64,000 nt of DNA from CAWEHU01 sp963808965 (GTDB taxonomy: Bacteria > Pseudomonadota > Alphaproteobacteria > Acetobacterales > Acetobacteraceae), in NCBI GenBank assembly GCA_963808965.1, contig CAWEHU010000014.1, positions 1 through 64,000 on the forward strand, read 5' to 3'. Position 1 is the first letter of the stretch, and every line of letters begins with the position of its first letter. The notes beneath the pieces are model-generated. The model searched no databases. It saw only the letters and a program-made list of their open reading frames with translations, and had not been told where the DNA came from. A program made the position numbers and the translations under genes. This document shows positions 43,668-52,158 of the stretch, piece after piece.

Positions 43668-44045
43668 TCAGATTGCGACGATCTGACCCTGCCCGACCTC
43701 CGAGAGAAACGTCGCGATCCCCGCGATCTCGGCGCCCTCCCAGAGCCGGCCTGGATCGAGCCGCTCGGCGCGAAGCCCAGCCTCGCACGCGATCAGGCGA
43801 ATCCCGAGCTCGCGTGCGGCCTCCCGCAGCTCCGCCAGACCCGCGACGCCTTCCCGCCGGACCCGTTCGTCGCGTCCCGCATCGCCGAGGCCCGACCAGT
43901 CGGCGAGCAGCGCATGGCAGCCGGCATTGGTCGCGAACAATACGACCCGCCGTCCGAGAGCGGCGGCCCCGGTCCCAAGGACGAAGGCATAATGCGCGCG
44001 ATCATGCTCGCCCGAGAGAAGCAGGATGCCGAGCGTGTCAGATCG
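43668..44045 (-). CDS. DsrE/DsrF-like family protein (start unclear)
   Basis: The open frame reads SDTLGILLLSGEHDRAHYAF, LGRRVVLFATNAGCHALLAD, RLIACEAGLRAERLDP and an end GQGQIVAI. This is a DsrE-fold protein of about 125 residues with Cys in NAGCHAL and ACEAG as possible sulfur-carrying residues. No ATG, GTG or TTG precedes the conserved start; the first standard in-frame codon is TTG 43940, too late. The boundary at 44045 is where the family similarity starts, right at the MoeB stop. A mutated start or a small error is likely. Confidence 0.65.
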   Translation of the reverse strand, partial: RSDTLGILLLSGEHDRAHYAFVLGTGAAALGRRVVLFATNAGCHALLADWSGLGDAGRDERVRREGVAGLAELREAARELGIRLIACEAGLRAERLDPGRLWEGAEIAGIATFLSEVGQGQIVAI

Positions 44046-44862
44046 CGCAGACAGCGGCGGCCTCGGTGCGGTGCTGCGCGAGGTGGGTGATGCGGGGGTG
44101 CGGGCCGCAAAGCGGGCAGGCGGGATCGCGACGCAGCCGCACGGTGCGGAAGCGCGTGTCGAGCGCGTCCCAGATCAGCAGCCGGCCGGATAGGCTCTCG
44201 CCGATGCCGAGGATCTCCTTCAGCACCTCCGTTGCTTGCAAGGTGCCCATCACGCCCGTCACCGCCCCGAGCACGCCGGCCTCGCTGCATGTCGGCACCA
44301 GGCCCTCGGGCGGCGGTTCGGGGTAAAGGCAGCGGTAGCACGGCCCGTGTTCGTGCCGGTGCGGCTTGAACACCGAGAGTTGCCCCTCGAAGCGCAGCAC
44401 GGCCGCGGAAACCAGGGTGCGGCGCCCGAGAACACAGGCGTCGGCGACCAGGAACCGGGTCGCGAAGTTATCGCTCCCATCGCACACGAGATCGTAGTCC
44501 GCGATGAGCGCGGCCGCGTTCTCGGCCGTCAGCCGCATTGCGTGCGGCTCGATCCGCACCTCCGGGTTGACGGCCAGCGCCGCTTCCGCCGCCGAGCGCG
44601 CCTTGGGACTGCCGAGCCGCGCGACGGAATGGGCGATCTGGCGCTGAAGGTTCGAGAGTTCCACCCGGTCGTCGTCCACGACGCCGATCGTGCCCACCCC
44701 CGCCGCTGCGAGATACAGCACGAGCGGGCAGCCGAGCCCTCCCGCACCGACCACCAGGACTCGCGCCGCCTTGAGCCGCGCCTGTCCGACGCCGCCCACC
44801 TCCTTGAGGAGGATGTGCCGGGAGTAGCGGCGGATCTCGTCTTCGGAAAAATCCAGTTCCAT
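44038..44862 (-). CDS. moeB: MoeB/ThiF family adenylyltransferase
   Basis: A 274-residue E1-like enzyme. ATP-binding GAGGLG is at 39-44, RYSRHILLKEVG at 12-23 is the family N-terminus, DGSDNFATRFL holds the catalytic Asp region, and zinc is bound by CYRCLYPEPP and CPLCGPH. MoeB activates the C-terminus of MoaD; ThiF does so for ThiS. With moaB in the same window a molybdopterin role is likely, but the downstream DsrE-like protein also suggests general sulfur transfer. It heads the leftward run ending in nitrile hydratase. Confidence 0.88.
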   Translation of the reverse strand: MELDFSEDEIRRYSRHILLKEVGGVGQARLKAARVLVVGAGGLGCPLVLYLAAAGVGTIGVVDDDRVELSNLQRQIAHSVARLGSPKARSAAEAALAVNPEVRIEPHAMRLTAENAAALIADYDLVCDGSDNFATRFLVADACVLGRRTLVSAAVLRFEGQLSVFKPHRHEHGPCYRCLYPEPPPEGLVPTCSEAGVLGAVTGVMGTLQATEVLKEILGIGESLSGRLLIWDALDTRFRTVRLRRDPACPLCGPHPRITHLAQHRTEAAAVCAI

Positions 44863-44969
44863 GAAGCGAGCATATAGGGAGCGCGGTCCGCGACGAAGCC
44901 CTGTGGCCTGCTGGCGTCAAACGCCCCATAATCGCTGGAGCAAGCTACGGGCGTGCAGCGAGGGGAACA

Positions 44970-45362
44970 ATGAACCGAGCGTCTTTCGTGCTGGGCGTGG
45001 CCTTCGCCGCAGCGCTTCTGCCCCTCGCGGCGAACGCTGTGACGGAACAGAATTTCAACGCCAGGACGACCGAGGATCTCGTGGCGCTCTGTTCGGCCAA
45101 TCCCAGTGACGCTATGGGAACCGCCGCGCTCAATTTCTGCCACGGCTTCGCGCAGGGAGCGGTTTCGGTCGAGATGCAGCGCGAGGGCGCCACCCGGCAG
45201 CGCAAGCTATTCTGTTTCCCGAACCCGATGCCCTCCCGGACAACGACGCTCGAGGAGTTCGTCAAATGGGCGAAGGCCAATCCTGCGCACATGCCGGACC
45301 GCCCGGCCGATGGGCTGTTCGCGTTTCTCGCCGAACGTTTCCCCTGCAACGCGAATAGGTAA
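44970..45362 (+). CDS. Rap1a/Tai family protein (exported)
   Basis: A 130-residue protein with a signal peptide (SFVLGVAFAAALLPLAANA) and a small helical domain with four cysteines (LVALCSANP, LNFCHGFAQG, KLFCFPNP, RFPCNANR) in the Rap1a/Tai immunity pattern. Rap1a and Tai are periplasmic immunity proteins against type VI secretion amidases, but many alphaproteobacterial homologues stand alone, as here: no effector or T6SS gene is nearby. Divergent from moeB. Confidence 0.72.
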   Translation: MNRASFVLGVAFAAALLPLAANAVTEQNFNARTTEDLVALCSANPSDAMGTAALNFCHGFAQGAVSVEMQREGATRQRKLFCFPNPMPSRTTTLEEFVKWAKANPAHMPDRPADGLFAFLAERFPCNANR

Positions 45363-45440
45363 GGGGCGAGCGCGGGCGGTCTCCCGGTAGAGTCTCAGTT
45401 TGAAATTCGGCTCTCGACTCAAAGCCGATACTCGCGGACG

Positions 45441-45923
45441 CTACAGCGGCTGGAACATCACAAGCGCATCGACGTAGCCGCGCTGAGGATGATCGAAGGC
45501 GAGTGGAAGCCGACCGACAACCTTGAAGCCCAAGGACTCCCAGAGCCGCACTGCTCGTTCGTTGGTGCTGACGACGAAATTGAACTGCATGGCGCGGTAG
45601 CCCCGCTGTCTCGCGTGGCTGAGCGAGTGCAGGCACATCCGGCGCGCTAACCCTCGGCCGGTTGCTTGGGCATCGGTCATGTAGCCACAGTTACAAACGT
45701 GCTTTCCGCCACCCCGTTGATTTGGTCGCATGTTGTATGTGCCGAGGATCGCCCCCTCGTCCTCGGCGACGAATGTCTCCTTCTCCGGTCCGATCCAATA
45801 CGCCAGCGCCTCCTCTTCGCTCATGTCGCGATCGAGAGTGTAGGTCTCACCGGCACGGATCACTGGTTCTAGAATGGCCCAGATGGCGGGCCGATCTTGC
45901 GGAACGGCAGGACGTATTAGCAT
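45441..45923 (-). CDS. GNAT family N-acetyltransferase
   Basis: A 160-residue GNAT protein beginning MLIRPAVPQDRPAIWAILEP. The acetyl-CoA loop is in CGYMTDAQATGRGLARRMC (Q/R-x-x-G-x-A) and the C-terminal part NERAVRLWESLGFKVVG is the usual last strand and helix. Substrate not identified. ATG 45923 is chosen because the domain starts there; an earlier ATG at 45983 adds 20 unrelated residues. Confidence 0.82.
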   Translation of the reverse strand: MLIRPAVPQDRPAIWAILEPVIRAGETYTLDRDMSEEEALAYWIGPEKETFVAEDEGAILGTYNMRPNQRGGGKHVCNCGYMTDAQATGRGLARRMCLHSLSHARQRGYRAMQFNFVVSTNERAVRLWESLGFKVVGRLPLAFDHPQRGYVDALVMFQPL

Positions 45924-45976
45924 GGCTCGCCACGTAGGCGCGCCGTCAGCCACGGCAAGGCTCGTCGATGCCTTCG

Positions 45977-45999
45977 CTTCCACCCATTGCGGACATTCA
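45977..45999. repeat. Dispersed repeat, copy 1 (CACCCATTGCGGACATTC)
   Basis: This sequence shares CTT(T)CCACCC-TT-GCGGACATTCA with 46936-46963. The two copies flank the rhtA-like gene in direct orientation. Copy 1 is the less palindromic. Such elements are scattered through alphaproteobacterial genomes. Confidence 0.55.
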
Positions 46000-46875
46000 G
46001 GCCATCACGTCATCCCGTGCACGTTCCACTGCCGCTTTGGTCGTGACGGAGCAGCCCACACTTGCTGCAATCATCAGCGCAATGGCCAGCCACTGAACTG
46101 AGGCTAGCCTTTCTCCCAACATGAAATATCCGACCAATGCGGCGATTGCGGGAGCGCTGCTCGTGACAACGCCGAACACCCGGCTGCTCAATCTTTCAAG
46201 AGCCTTCATTTCCAGTTGGTAGGGCAGTGCACTCGACAAGAGTGCCACGAGAAGGCCGAGCCCAAGAACGGGTCCAAGCACAAGATTCTTGCCAGCGACT
46301 GCCACGCCGAAGGGCAGGGTAACGAGACAGGCCGCGCTCATTCCAAGCGCCACGGCCGTCCTGCTTTCTACTTGAGACGCGCGCTTACCGAAGAGGATAT
46401 AGAGGCCCCAGCAGCACGCAGCCCCAATGGCGAACCCAATGCCCCCAAAATCAAGGCGCGCCTCACCACCCGGCCAAGGCACGAGCAGCAGTAGACCGGC
46501 GACGGCGAGCGCAAGCCACAGGAAGTCTCTCATTGACCGGGATGTGAGCAGGACTACTGCCAGCGGCCCACAAATCTCGATTGCGACCGCTATGCCAATG
46601 GGGATGCGCTGTATGGCCCAATAGATAAGAAGGTTCATGCCGCCGAGGGCCAGCCCATAAAGGAGCAGCCAAAAGCCTTGAAAGCGCGTCAGGGTTATCG
46701 TCCACGGCCTCGCAATCGCGAGAAGAATTAAGGCCGAAATACTCGTTCGAAGAGCGGCAACGCCCTCTGGCCCGACATGCGGAAAGAGACCCTTGCCGAG
46801 TGCCGCGCCGACATTGATCGAGATTTGAGCCGCTACGATTGCAAGGCTGGCGAGAGCAGCGGCTCGGTGAAGCAT
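45997..46875 (-). CDS. EamA family exporter, RhtA-like
   Basis: A 292-residue inner-membrane protein with ten hydrophobic helices in two EamA repeats. NVGAALGKGLFPHVGPEGVA and LLIYWAIQRIPIGIAVAIE match the RhtA (threonine/homoserine exporter) branch; FMLGERLASVQWLAIALMI is the last helix pair. ATG 46875 (MLHRAAALASLA) is preferred: upstream in-frame text is the translated flanking repeat. The substrate is inferred from the subfamily only. Confidence 0.8.
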   Translation of the reverse strand: MLHRAAALASLAIVAAQISINVGAALGKGLFPHVGPEGVAALRTSISALILLAIARPWTITLTRFQGFWLLLYGLALGGMNLLIYWAIQRIPIGIAVAIEICGPLAVVLLTSRSMRDFLWLALAVAGLLLLVPWPGGEARLDFGGIGFAIGAACCWGLYILFGKRASQVESRTAVALGMSAACLVTLPFGVAVAGKNLVLGPVLGLGLLVALLSSALPYQLEMKALERLSSRVFGVVTSSAPAIAALVGYFMLGERLASVQWLAIALMIAASVGCSVTTKAAVERARDDVMA

Positions 46876-46935
46876 GGATGCAAATGGCGCGCTTTTGGTT
46901 CCCTCGCAACTGTAACTGCACCGCGAAACCGGGAT

Positions 46936-46963
46936 GTCCGCTTTCCACCCTTCGCGGACATTC
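46936..46963. repeat. Dispersed repeat, copy 2 with GTCCGC/GCGGAC hairpin
   Basis: GTCCGC, a TTTCCACCCTTC loop and GCGGAC form an inverted repeat followed by ATTCA. The same core occurs at 45977-45999. The pair brackets the rhtA-like gene. Confidence 0.55.
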
Positions 46964-46990
46964 AAACTGAGACACTAGTGGTCTCCCGGC

Positions 46991-47188
46991 TCACACAATT
47001 TCCGGTGCGAACCCCGCTCCCTGCACCGCCCGGGCGAGCGCGGCGGGATCGAGCCGGGTCTGAACGCTCACCCGCTTGGTCTCCAGGTTCGCGACCAGGG
47101 AGGCCGACGGATCGGCAGCGCGAATCGCGCGCGTAATCGCCTGCACGCAGCCGTCGCAGCTCATATCGGGCACGAGAAGGTCGGGCAT
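46991..47188 (-). CDS. copZ: Heavy-metal-associated (copper chaperone) domain protein
   Basis: A 65-residue HMA protein. The metal motif is MSCDGC (M-x-C-x-x-C) at residues 9-14, followed by AITRAIRAADP and a C-terminal GAGFAPEIV. Cytoplasmic CopZ-like chaperones carry Cu(I) to CopA, which is encoded divergently about 100 bases away. ATG 47188 is taken as start; ATG 47224 would add 12 residues. Confidence 0.82.
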   Translation of the reverse strand: MPDLLVPDMSCDGCVQAITRAIRAADPSASLVANLETKRVSVQTRLDPAALARAVQGAGFAPEIV

Positions 47189-47294
47189 CCGTGGCTTCCT
47201 GGTCAGCTCGCTGTCCTGCTTCACCTGACCTGTGCGCAGCGGTCAAGCCAGATCCTCGCTTGATCGCAGAACCCTGACGGGCCTCATACACAGG
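47189..47294. promoter_or_regulatory. Divergent copZ-copA promoter region
   Basis: About 106 bases separate the divergent copper chaperone and copper ATPase genes and must hold both promoters. I could not find a clear CueR-type ACCTTNCC dyad, and no merR-type gene is adjacent. Confidence 0.35.
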
Positions 47295-49877
47295 ATGGAC
47301 CAGGTTCAAGCCGCAGCACTGCCTCAAGGTCTCGCACCGGCCGGGTCACCTCGCACGTCGGTCTCCATCGGAATCGGAGGGATGACCTGCGCCTCATGCG
47401 CCGGCCGGGTCGAGAGGGCGATCCGATCGGTTCCCGGCGTCGCCGAAGCTGCCGTCAATCTCGCGACCGAAAGCGCGCGTCTGGAGTTCCGGCCCGGCGA
47501 GGGCGGCCTCGGCCCTGTCGTCGCAGCGATCGAACGAGCCGGTTACGCGCCGGTCCTGCGGAGCGTCGATCTCGCGATCCACGGCATGACCTGCGCCTCC
47601 TGCGCAGGCCGGGTGGAAAAGGCGCTCATCCGCGTCCCAGGCGTGGTTTCGGCTGAGGTGAACCTCGCGCTGGAGCGGGCGCGGGTGGCCATCGCGGGCT
47701 CGGTATCCGAGGCGGACCTGCTGCAGGCGGTGGAGCGCGCCGGCTACCGGGCGGATTTGATCACCGACGAGAGCCAGCGCGAGCAGCCGCCGAAGCACGT
47801 CGAATCGCGGGCGGAGGCGCTGCGGGTAGCCGCGGCCGTGGCGCTGACCTTGCCGCTCGTCGCGCCCATGTTGGTCGCTCCCTTCGGCCTGCACTGGATG
47901 CTGCCCGGCTGGCTCCAGCTCATCCTGGCGACGCCGGTGCAGTTCTGGCTCGGCGCGCGCTTCTACCGGGCCGGATGGAGGGCGGTGCGTGCCGGGACCG
48001 GCAACATGGACCTGCTGGTCGCGCTCGGAACCTCCGCCGCTTATGGCCTCAGTCTTTTCACCTTGCTGACCCATCCGGCCGAGGGACACCTCTACTTCGA
48101 GGCCTCCGCCGTCGTGGTGACGCTCGTGCTGCTCGGGAGAACTCTCGAAGGCCGGACGAAGCGGCACATGGCCGACGCGATCCGGGCGCTCGCGGTGCTG
48201 CGGCCGGATACGGCGACGGTTCTGATCGAGGGGAAGCCCACAGAGTTGCCGGTCGAGCGCGTTCGGGTTGGCGACATGGTGCTGGTGCGGCCCGGGGAAC
48301 GCATCCCGGTCGATGCGGTCGTGCGCGAAGGCACGAGCGACGTCGATCAGGCGCATCTCACGGGCGAGAGCCTGCCAGTGCCCAAGGAGCCGGGGGCGCG
48401 AGTCACGGCGGGCGCCATCAACGGCAATGGCCTGTTGCAAATCGAGACCGTCGCGGTCGGCGCGGAGACGGTCCTCGCCCGTATGATCCGCATGGTCGAG
48501 GACGCGCAAGCGGCCAAGGCGCCGGTCCAGCGTCTCGTCGACCGGGTGAGCGCCGTGTTCGTGCCGGTGGTGCTCGGGATCGGCCTGCTCACCTTCATCG
48601 GTTGGCTGGTAGCCGGCGCTCCGGCGGAAACCGCGATCCTGAACGCCGTCTCCGTGCTGGTCATCGCCTGCCCGTGTGCGCTCGGTCTCGCGACGCCCAC
48701 CGCCATCCTGGCGGGAACCGGGGTAGCGGCGCGGCGCGGCATTCTCATCAAGGATGCCGAGGCCCTGGAACACGCGCGGGACGTCAGGACGGTCGTCTTC
48801 GACAAGACGGGCACGCTGACGGAAGGCAAGCCCGCGGTCGTCGCGATCGTCCCGGTGGCCGGCCGGGACGACGAATTGCTCTCGCTCGCCGCCGCCATTC
48901 AGGCCGGCAGCGAGCATCCGCTGGCCCGCGCGACCCTCGCCGAAGCCACGCGGCGCGGCCTCGCATGGACGGCTGCGAGCGACGTTCGTGCCTCGCCCGG
49001 TCGTGGCGTCCAGGCGTCCGTCGCCGGCCGGAGCGTCATTCTCGGCAACGCGCGGCTGCTCGCCGAAAACGGCATCGGCCACGGCGCGATCGCCGCCCGA
49101 GCGGCGGAATTGCAGGAACAGGGCCGCACGGTGGCCTGGCTCGCGGAGACCGCGCCCGCGCCGCGGCTGATCGGCCTGCTTGCGTTCGGAGACGCGGTGA
49201 AGCCCGGCGCGGCCGAGGCGGTCGCCCGGCTCGAACGTTCAGGCATTCGTTCCGTGCTGCTCACAGGCGACAATCGAGGCAGCGCGGAAGCCGCCGCACG
49301 AGCGGTCGGCATCACCTCTGTCCTGGCCGAGATCCTGCCCACCGACAAGGCGGCCACCGTTCTCCGATTGCGCGAGACCGGCGGTGCGGTCGCGATGGTG
49401 GGCGACGGTATCAACGACGCTCCCGCACTGGCCGCCGCCGATATCGGCATGGCGATGGCGACCGGGACCGACGTGGCCATGCACGTCGCGGGCATCACGC
49501 TGATGCGCGGCGATCCCGCGCTCGTGCCGGATGCGATCGAGATCGCCCGCCGGACCTCCGCCAAAATCCGGCAGGGCCTGTTCTGGGCCTTCGCCTATAA
49601 CGTGGTGGGCATCCCGCTCGCGGCGCTCGGCTTCCTGAGCCCCGTCGTGGCCGGGGCGGCGATGGCCTTCTCTTCCCTGAGCGTGGTGCTGAACGCTCTC
49701 TGGCTGCGGCGGTGGCATCGGCGGCCCTTGCCGGAGCATGGCCGAGCGCCTTCAATGCCCGAAAGTCAGCGGGGAAAGCACGATGGGTCGGCTCGCGGGC
49801 AAGATTGCTTGGATCACGGGAGCGGGGAGCGGGATCGGGGAAGCGGCCGCGCACGCGCTGGCATCGGAGGGGGCTGA
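47295..49877 (+). CDS. copA: Copper-translocating P1B-type ATPase
   Basis: An 860-residue copper exporter. Two N-terminal HMA domains each carry GMTCASC (near residues 30 and 103). The TGES actuator motif is in LTGESLPVPK, the membrane metal site is CPC in VIACPCALGLATP near 458, the phosphorylated Asp503 is in DKTGT, and GDGINDAPALA closes the ATP site. Membrane pair YNVVGIPLAALGFL and MAFSSLSVVLNALWLRRW end the family region. The frame then runs on 45 residues into the next gene out of frame; a stop near 49740 is normally expected. Divergent from copZ. Confidence 0.9.
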   Translation: MDQVQAAALPQGLAPAGSPRTSVSIGIGGMTCASCAGRVERAIRSVPGVAEAAVNLATESARLEFRPGEGGLGPVVAAIERAGYAPVLRSVDLAIHGMTCASCAGRVEKALIRVPGVVSAEVNLALERARVAIAGSVSEADLLQAVERAGYRADLITDESQREQPPKHVESRAEALRVAAAVALTLPLVAPMLVAPFGLHWMLPGWLQLILATPVQFWLGARFYRAGWRAVRAGTGNMDLLVALGTSAAYGLSLFTLLTHPAEGHLYFEASAVVVTLVLLGRTLEGRTKRHMADAIRALAVLRPDTATVLIEGKPTELPVERVRVGDMVLVRPGERIPVDAVVREGTSDVDQAHLTGESLPVPKEPGARVTAGAINGNGLLQIETVAVGAETVLARMIRMVEDAQAAKAPVQRLVDRVSAVFVPVVLGIGLLTFIGWLVAGAPAETAILNAVSVLVIACPCALGLATPTAILAGTGVAARRGILIKDAEALEHARDVRTVVFDKTGTLTEGKPAVVAIVPVAGRDDELLSLAAAIQAGSEHPLARATLAEATRRGLAWTAASDVRASPGRGVQASVAGRSVILGNARLLAENGIGHGAIAARAAELQEQGRTVAWLAETAPAPRLIGLLAFGDAVKPGAAEAVARLERSGIRSVLLTGDNRGSAEAAARAVGITSVLAEILPTDKAATVLRLRETGGAVAMVGDGINDAPALAAADIGMAMATGTDVAMHVAGITLMRGDPALVPDAIEIARRTSAKIRQGLFWAFAYNVVGIPLAALGFLSPVVAGAAMAFSSLSVVLNALWLRRWHRRPLPEHGRAPSMPESQRGKHDGSARGQDCLDHGSGERDRGSGRARAGIGGG

Positions 49878-50544
49878 GCTCGTTCTGACCGGCAGGCGCG
49901 AGGCGCCCCTCCAGTCGGTCGCAAGCCGTATCGCGGAACAGGGCGGCAAGGCGCATGTGCAGCCCGCCGATCTGATGCAGCCTCAAGCGGTCGAGGCGAT
50001 CGGCGCGTTTCTTCGCGAAAAGCTCGGCCGGCTGGATATTCTCGTGAACAACGCGGGGCTCAACGTCAGCGAGCGGAGCTGGGCGCAGCTCACGCCCGCG
50101 ACAGCGGAACACGTGCTCGACGGCAATCTCGCGAGCGCCTTCTATTGCGTCATCGTCGCGCTTCCGATGATGCGAGCGCAGCAGGATGGCGTACTGATCC
50201 ACACGGCCTCGATCGCCGGCCGATTGGTCAGTCCTCTTACCGGTCCCGCCTACACGGCCGCCAAGCACGGCGTGGTGGCGCTCAGTCACAGCATCAACAT
50301 GGAGGAATGCGTCAACGGCATCCGCTCCTGCGTGATCTGCCCTGGCGAGGTCGCGACTCCCATCCTGGAGAAGCGGCCCAATCCGGTGAGCGCGGAGGAG
50401 CGGGCGCGCATGGTGCAGCCGGAGGACTGCGGCGACCTGATCCGCTACGTCGCCTGCCTCCCGAAACACGTCTGCCTCAACGAGGTGCTGATCACGCCGA
50501 CTTGGAACCGCGGCTACGTTGCTTCCCTGCGGCGCAAGCTCTGA
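49783..50544 (+). CDS. SDR family oxidoreductase
   Basis: A 253-residue classical SDR. TGAGSGIGEA (cofactor) is near residues 12-21, NNAGLN near 90, the catalytic Ser in HTASIAGRL and Tyr/Lys in YTAAKHG. The C-terminal part (VICPGEVATPILEKRP, NEVLITPTWNRGY) places it with clavulanate/benzil-reductase-like SDRs. ATG 49783 follows GGGGAAAG. It overlaps the 3' run-on of copA. The next gene, a D-2-hydroxyacid dehydrogenase, starts 11 bases later, so they are probably co-expressed. Confidence 0.85.
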   Translation: MGRLAGKIAWITGAGSGIGEAAAHALASEGAELVLTGRREAPLQSVASRIAEQGGKAHVQPADLMQPQAVEAIGAFLREKLGRLDILVNNAGLNVSERSWAQLTPATAEHVLDGNLASAFYCVIVALPMMRAQQDGVLIHTASIAGRLVSPLTGPAYTAAKHGVVALSHSINMEECVNGIRSCVICPGEVATPILEKRPNPVSAEERARMVQPEDCGDLIRYVACLPKHVCLNEVLITPTWNRGYVASLRRKL

Positions 50545-50555
50545 AGGGGCTGGAG

Positions 50556-51536
50556 ATGCCGGCGAACCGACGAAAGATTCTGGTCCCGAACACGCTCGAT
50601 CAAGCGGGCCTCGCCATCCTGAAGGCCCGGGAGGATGTCGAGTTGGTCAGCTTCCAGCCAGGCCTGCCCGGACCGGAGCTTCACGCGCTCTTGCGAGACG
50701 CGGCGGCCATCGCGCTCTCCTTCACGAGTTTCGGTCCGGCCGAAGTGGCCGCCGCACCCGTCCTACAGGTCGTCGCCCGCAACGGAGTCGGCTACGATGC
50801 GGTCGATGTTCCGGCGCTGACGGCGCGCGGCATCCCGCTCATGATCGCGGGAACCGCGAACTCCACCAGCGTCGCGGAGCACGCACTCTTCTTCATGCTC
50901 GCGTTGGCCAAGCGAGGGGCGGAGATGGATGCGCGGGTGCGCCGGGGACTCTGGCATCACCGTCAGAGCGGCTTGCCGATGGAAGTGTGCGGGAAGACGG
51001 TGCTGATCGTAGGCTTCGGCCGGATCGGCACGCGCACCGCCCCGCGTTGCCGGGCGCTCGGCATGAAGGTGCTCGTCAACGATCCGTATGTTTCGGCGGA
51101 CGCGATCCGCCAAGCCGGATTCGAGCCGGCGCCCGACCTGGACGCAGCCCTGCCGCGGGCCGACTTCGTCAGCATTCATTGCCCGAAAACCGCCGAGACG
51201 ACCGGGATGTTCGGCGGGGAGCAACTGCGGCGCATGAAACCCGGCGCCTACCTCGTCAACACGGCCCGGGGCGGCATCGTGGACGAAGCCGCGTTGCACG
51301 AGGCGCTGACCTCGGGACATCTAGCCGGCGCGGGATTGGACGTGTTCGACGCCGAACCCCCGCTCACCTCCAACCCGCTATTCGCACTGGAGACCGTCAT
51401 TTTGGCGCCGCATGTCGCTGGGGTGACGACGGAATCGTACGCCGCGATGGCGGTGGCCGTGGCCCGGAACATGCTGAGCGTGCTGGACGGCACGCCCGAA
51501 CGGGAGAACGTCGTCAACCCGGAGGTTCTGCGCTGA
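50556..51536 (+). CDS. D-2-hydroxyacid dehydrogenase (SerA/GyaR-like)
   Basis: A 326-residue NAD(P)-dependent enzyme. VLIVGFGRIGTR is the G-x-G-x2-G Rossmann motif, NTARGGIVDEAAL contains the catalytic Arg and LDVFDAEPPL the Glu; HVAGVTTES supplies the catalytic His in an HVAG context. It reduces a 2-oxoacid to a D-2-hydroxyacid or the reverse, possibly glyoxylate/hydroxypyruvate or phosphoglycerate; length without ACT domain argues against full SerA. It overlaps the convergent dedA gene by 23 bases at the 3' ends. Confidence 0.85.
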   Translation: MPANRRKILVPNTLDQAGLAILKAREDVELVSFQPGLPGPELHALLRDAAAIALSFTSFGPAEVAAAPVLQVVARNGVGYDAVDVPALTARGIPLMIAGTANSTSVAEHALFFMLALAKRGAEMDARVRRGLWHHRQSGLPMEVCGKTVLIVGFGRIGTRTAPRCRALGMKVLVNDPYVSADAIRQAGFEPAPDLDAALPRADFVSIHCPKTAETTGMFGGEQLRRMKPGAYLVNTARGGIVDEAALHEALTSGHLAGAGLDVFDAEPPLTSNPLFALETVILAPHVAGVTTESYAAMAVAVARNMLSVLDGTPERENVVNPEVLR

Positions 51537-52158
51537 ATGCGCGCTCGGCCTGCGCGGCGAGCCTGCGCTCCTGACGATGCGCGAACACGATCCCGATCCC
51601 GACCGCCACCACGGCGATGACGCCGACGCCGATCGCGACCGGCCCGGCCAGCCGCTCCGCTTCCTTGCCGAGGAAATACGCGCCGAAGCCATAGAGCCCA
51701 GCCCATAGAATCGCGCCGGCAGCGTTCGCAAGCATGAAGCGGCGCCACTCCATTTGTGTCACCCCGGCCAGCAGCGCGGCGAGATTGCGCAGGAAGGCGA
51801 CGAAGCGGCCGAGCAGCACGACCTTCCCGCCATGCCGCTCGAACAGGTAACGACCGATCTTCAGCCGCTCCTCGGTCAATCCGACATAGTGGCCATAACG
51901 GCGCAACACCCGGAAGCCGAAGCTCCGCCCGATCGCGTAGCCGATCCCGCTGCCAAGTATCGCCCCAACCGCCGTGACCGCCACGACCGCGGCGATGTTC
52001 ATCCCGTGCGTAGACCCGGCATAGAGCGCGGCGGCGATCACGAGGCTTTCCCCCGGCAACGGCAGGCCTATCGCTTCCAGGCAAACGAGCAACCCGACCA
52101 GGCCGTAACCGTAGTCGTGCAAGAGCCTGGTCAGTTCAGCTCCGTGGAAAAAAGACAC
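51514..52158 (-). CDS. DedA family membrane protein
   Basis: A 214-residue SNARE-associated/DedA protein with five or so hydrophobic segments. LEAIGLPLPGESLVIAAALY is the DedA signature, and GRFVAFLRNLAALLAGVTQM holds the conserved GRF-x-P/R-R region. DedA proteins are undecaprenyl-phosphate or lipid flippases. The last 23 bases overlap the convergent dehydrogenase gene. Confidence 0.87.
   Translation of the reverse strand: MSFFHGAELTRLLHDYGYGLVGLLVCLEAIGLPLPGESLVIAAALYAGSTHGMNIAAVVAVTAVGAILGSGIGYAIGRSFGFRVLRRYGHYVGLTEERLKIGRYLFERHGGKVVLLGRFVAFLRNLAALLAGVTQMEWRRFMLANAAGAILWAGLYGFGAYFLGKEAERLAGPVAIGVGVIAVVAVGIGIVFAHRQERRLAAQAERAFSAEPPG

Noticed and set aside
44970..45362. Type VI secretion immunity cassette
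   Set aside because: Only the Rap1a/Tai-like protein is present; no amidase effector, VgrG, Hcp or other T6SS gene lies nearby.
47394..49082. Leftward 562-codon open frame opposite copA
   Set aside because: The composition is that of a reverse-strand shadow (Asp/Arg/His-rich); copA on the sense strand is unmistakable.
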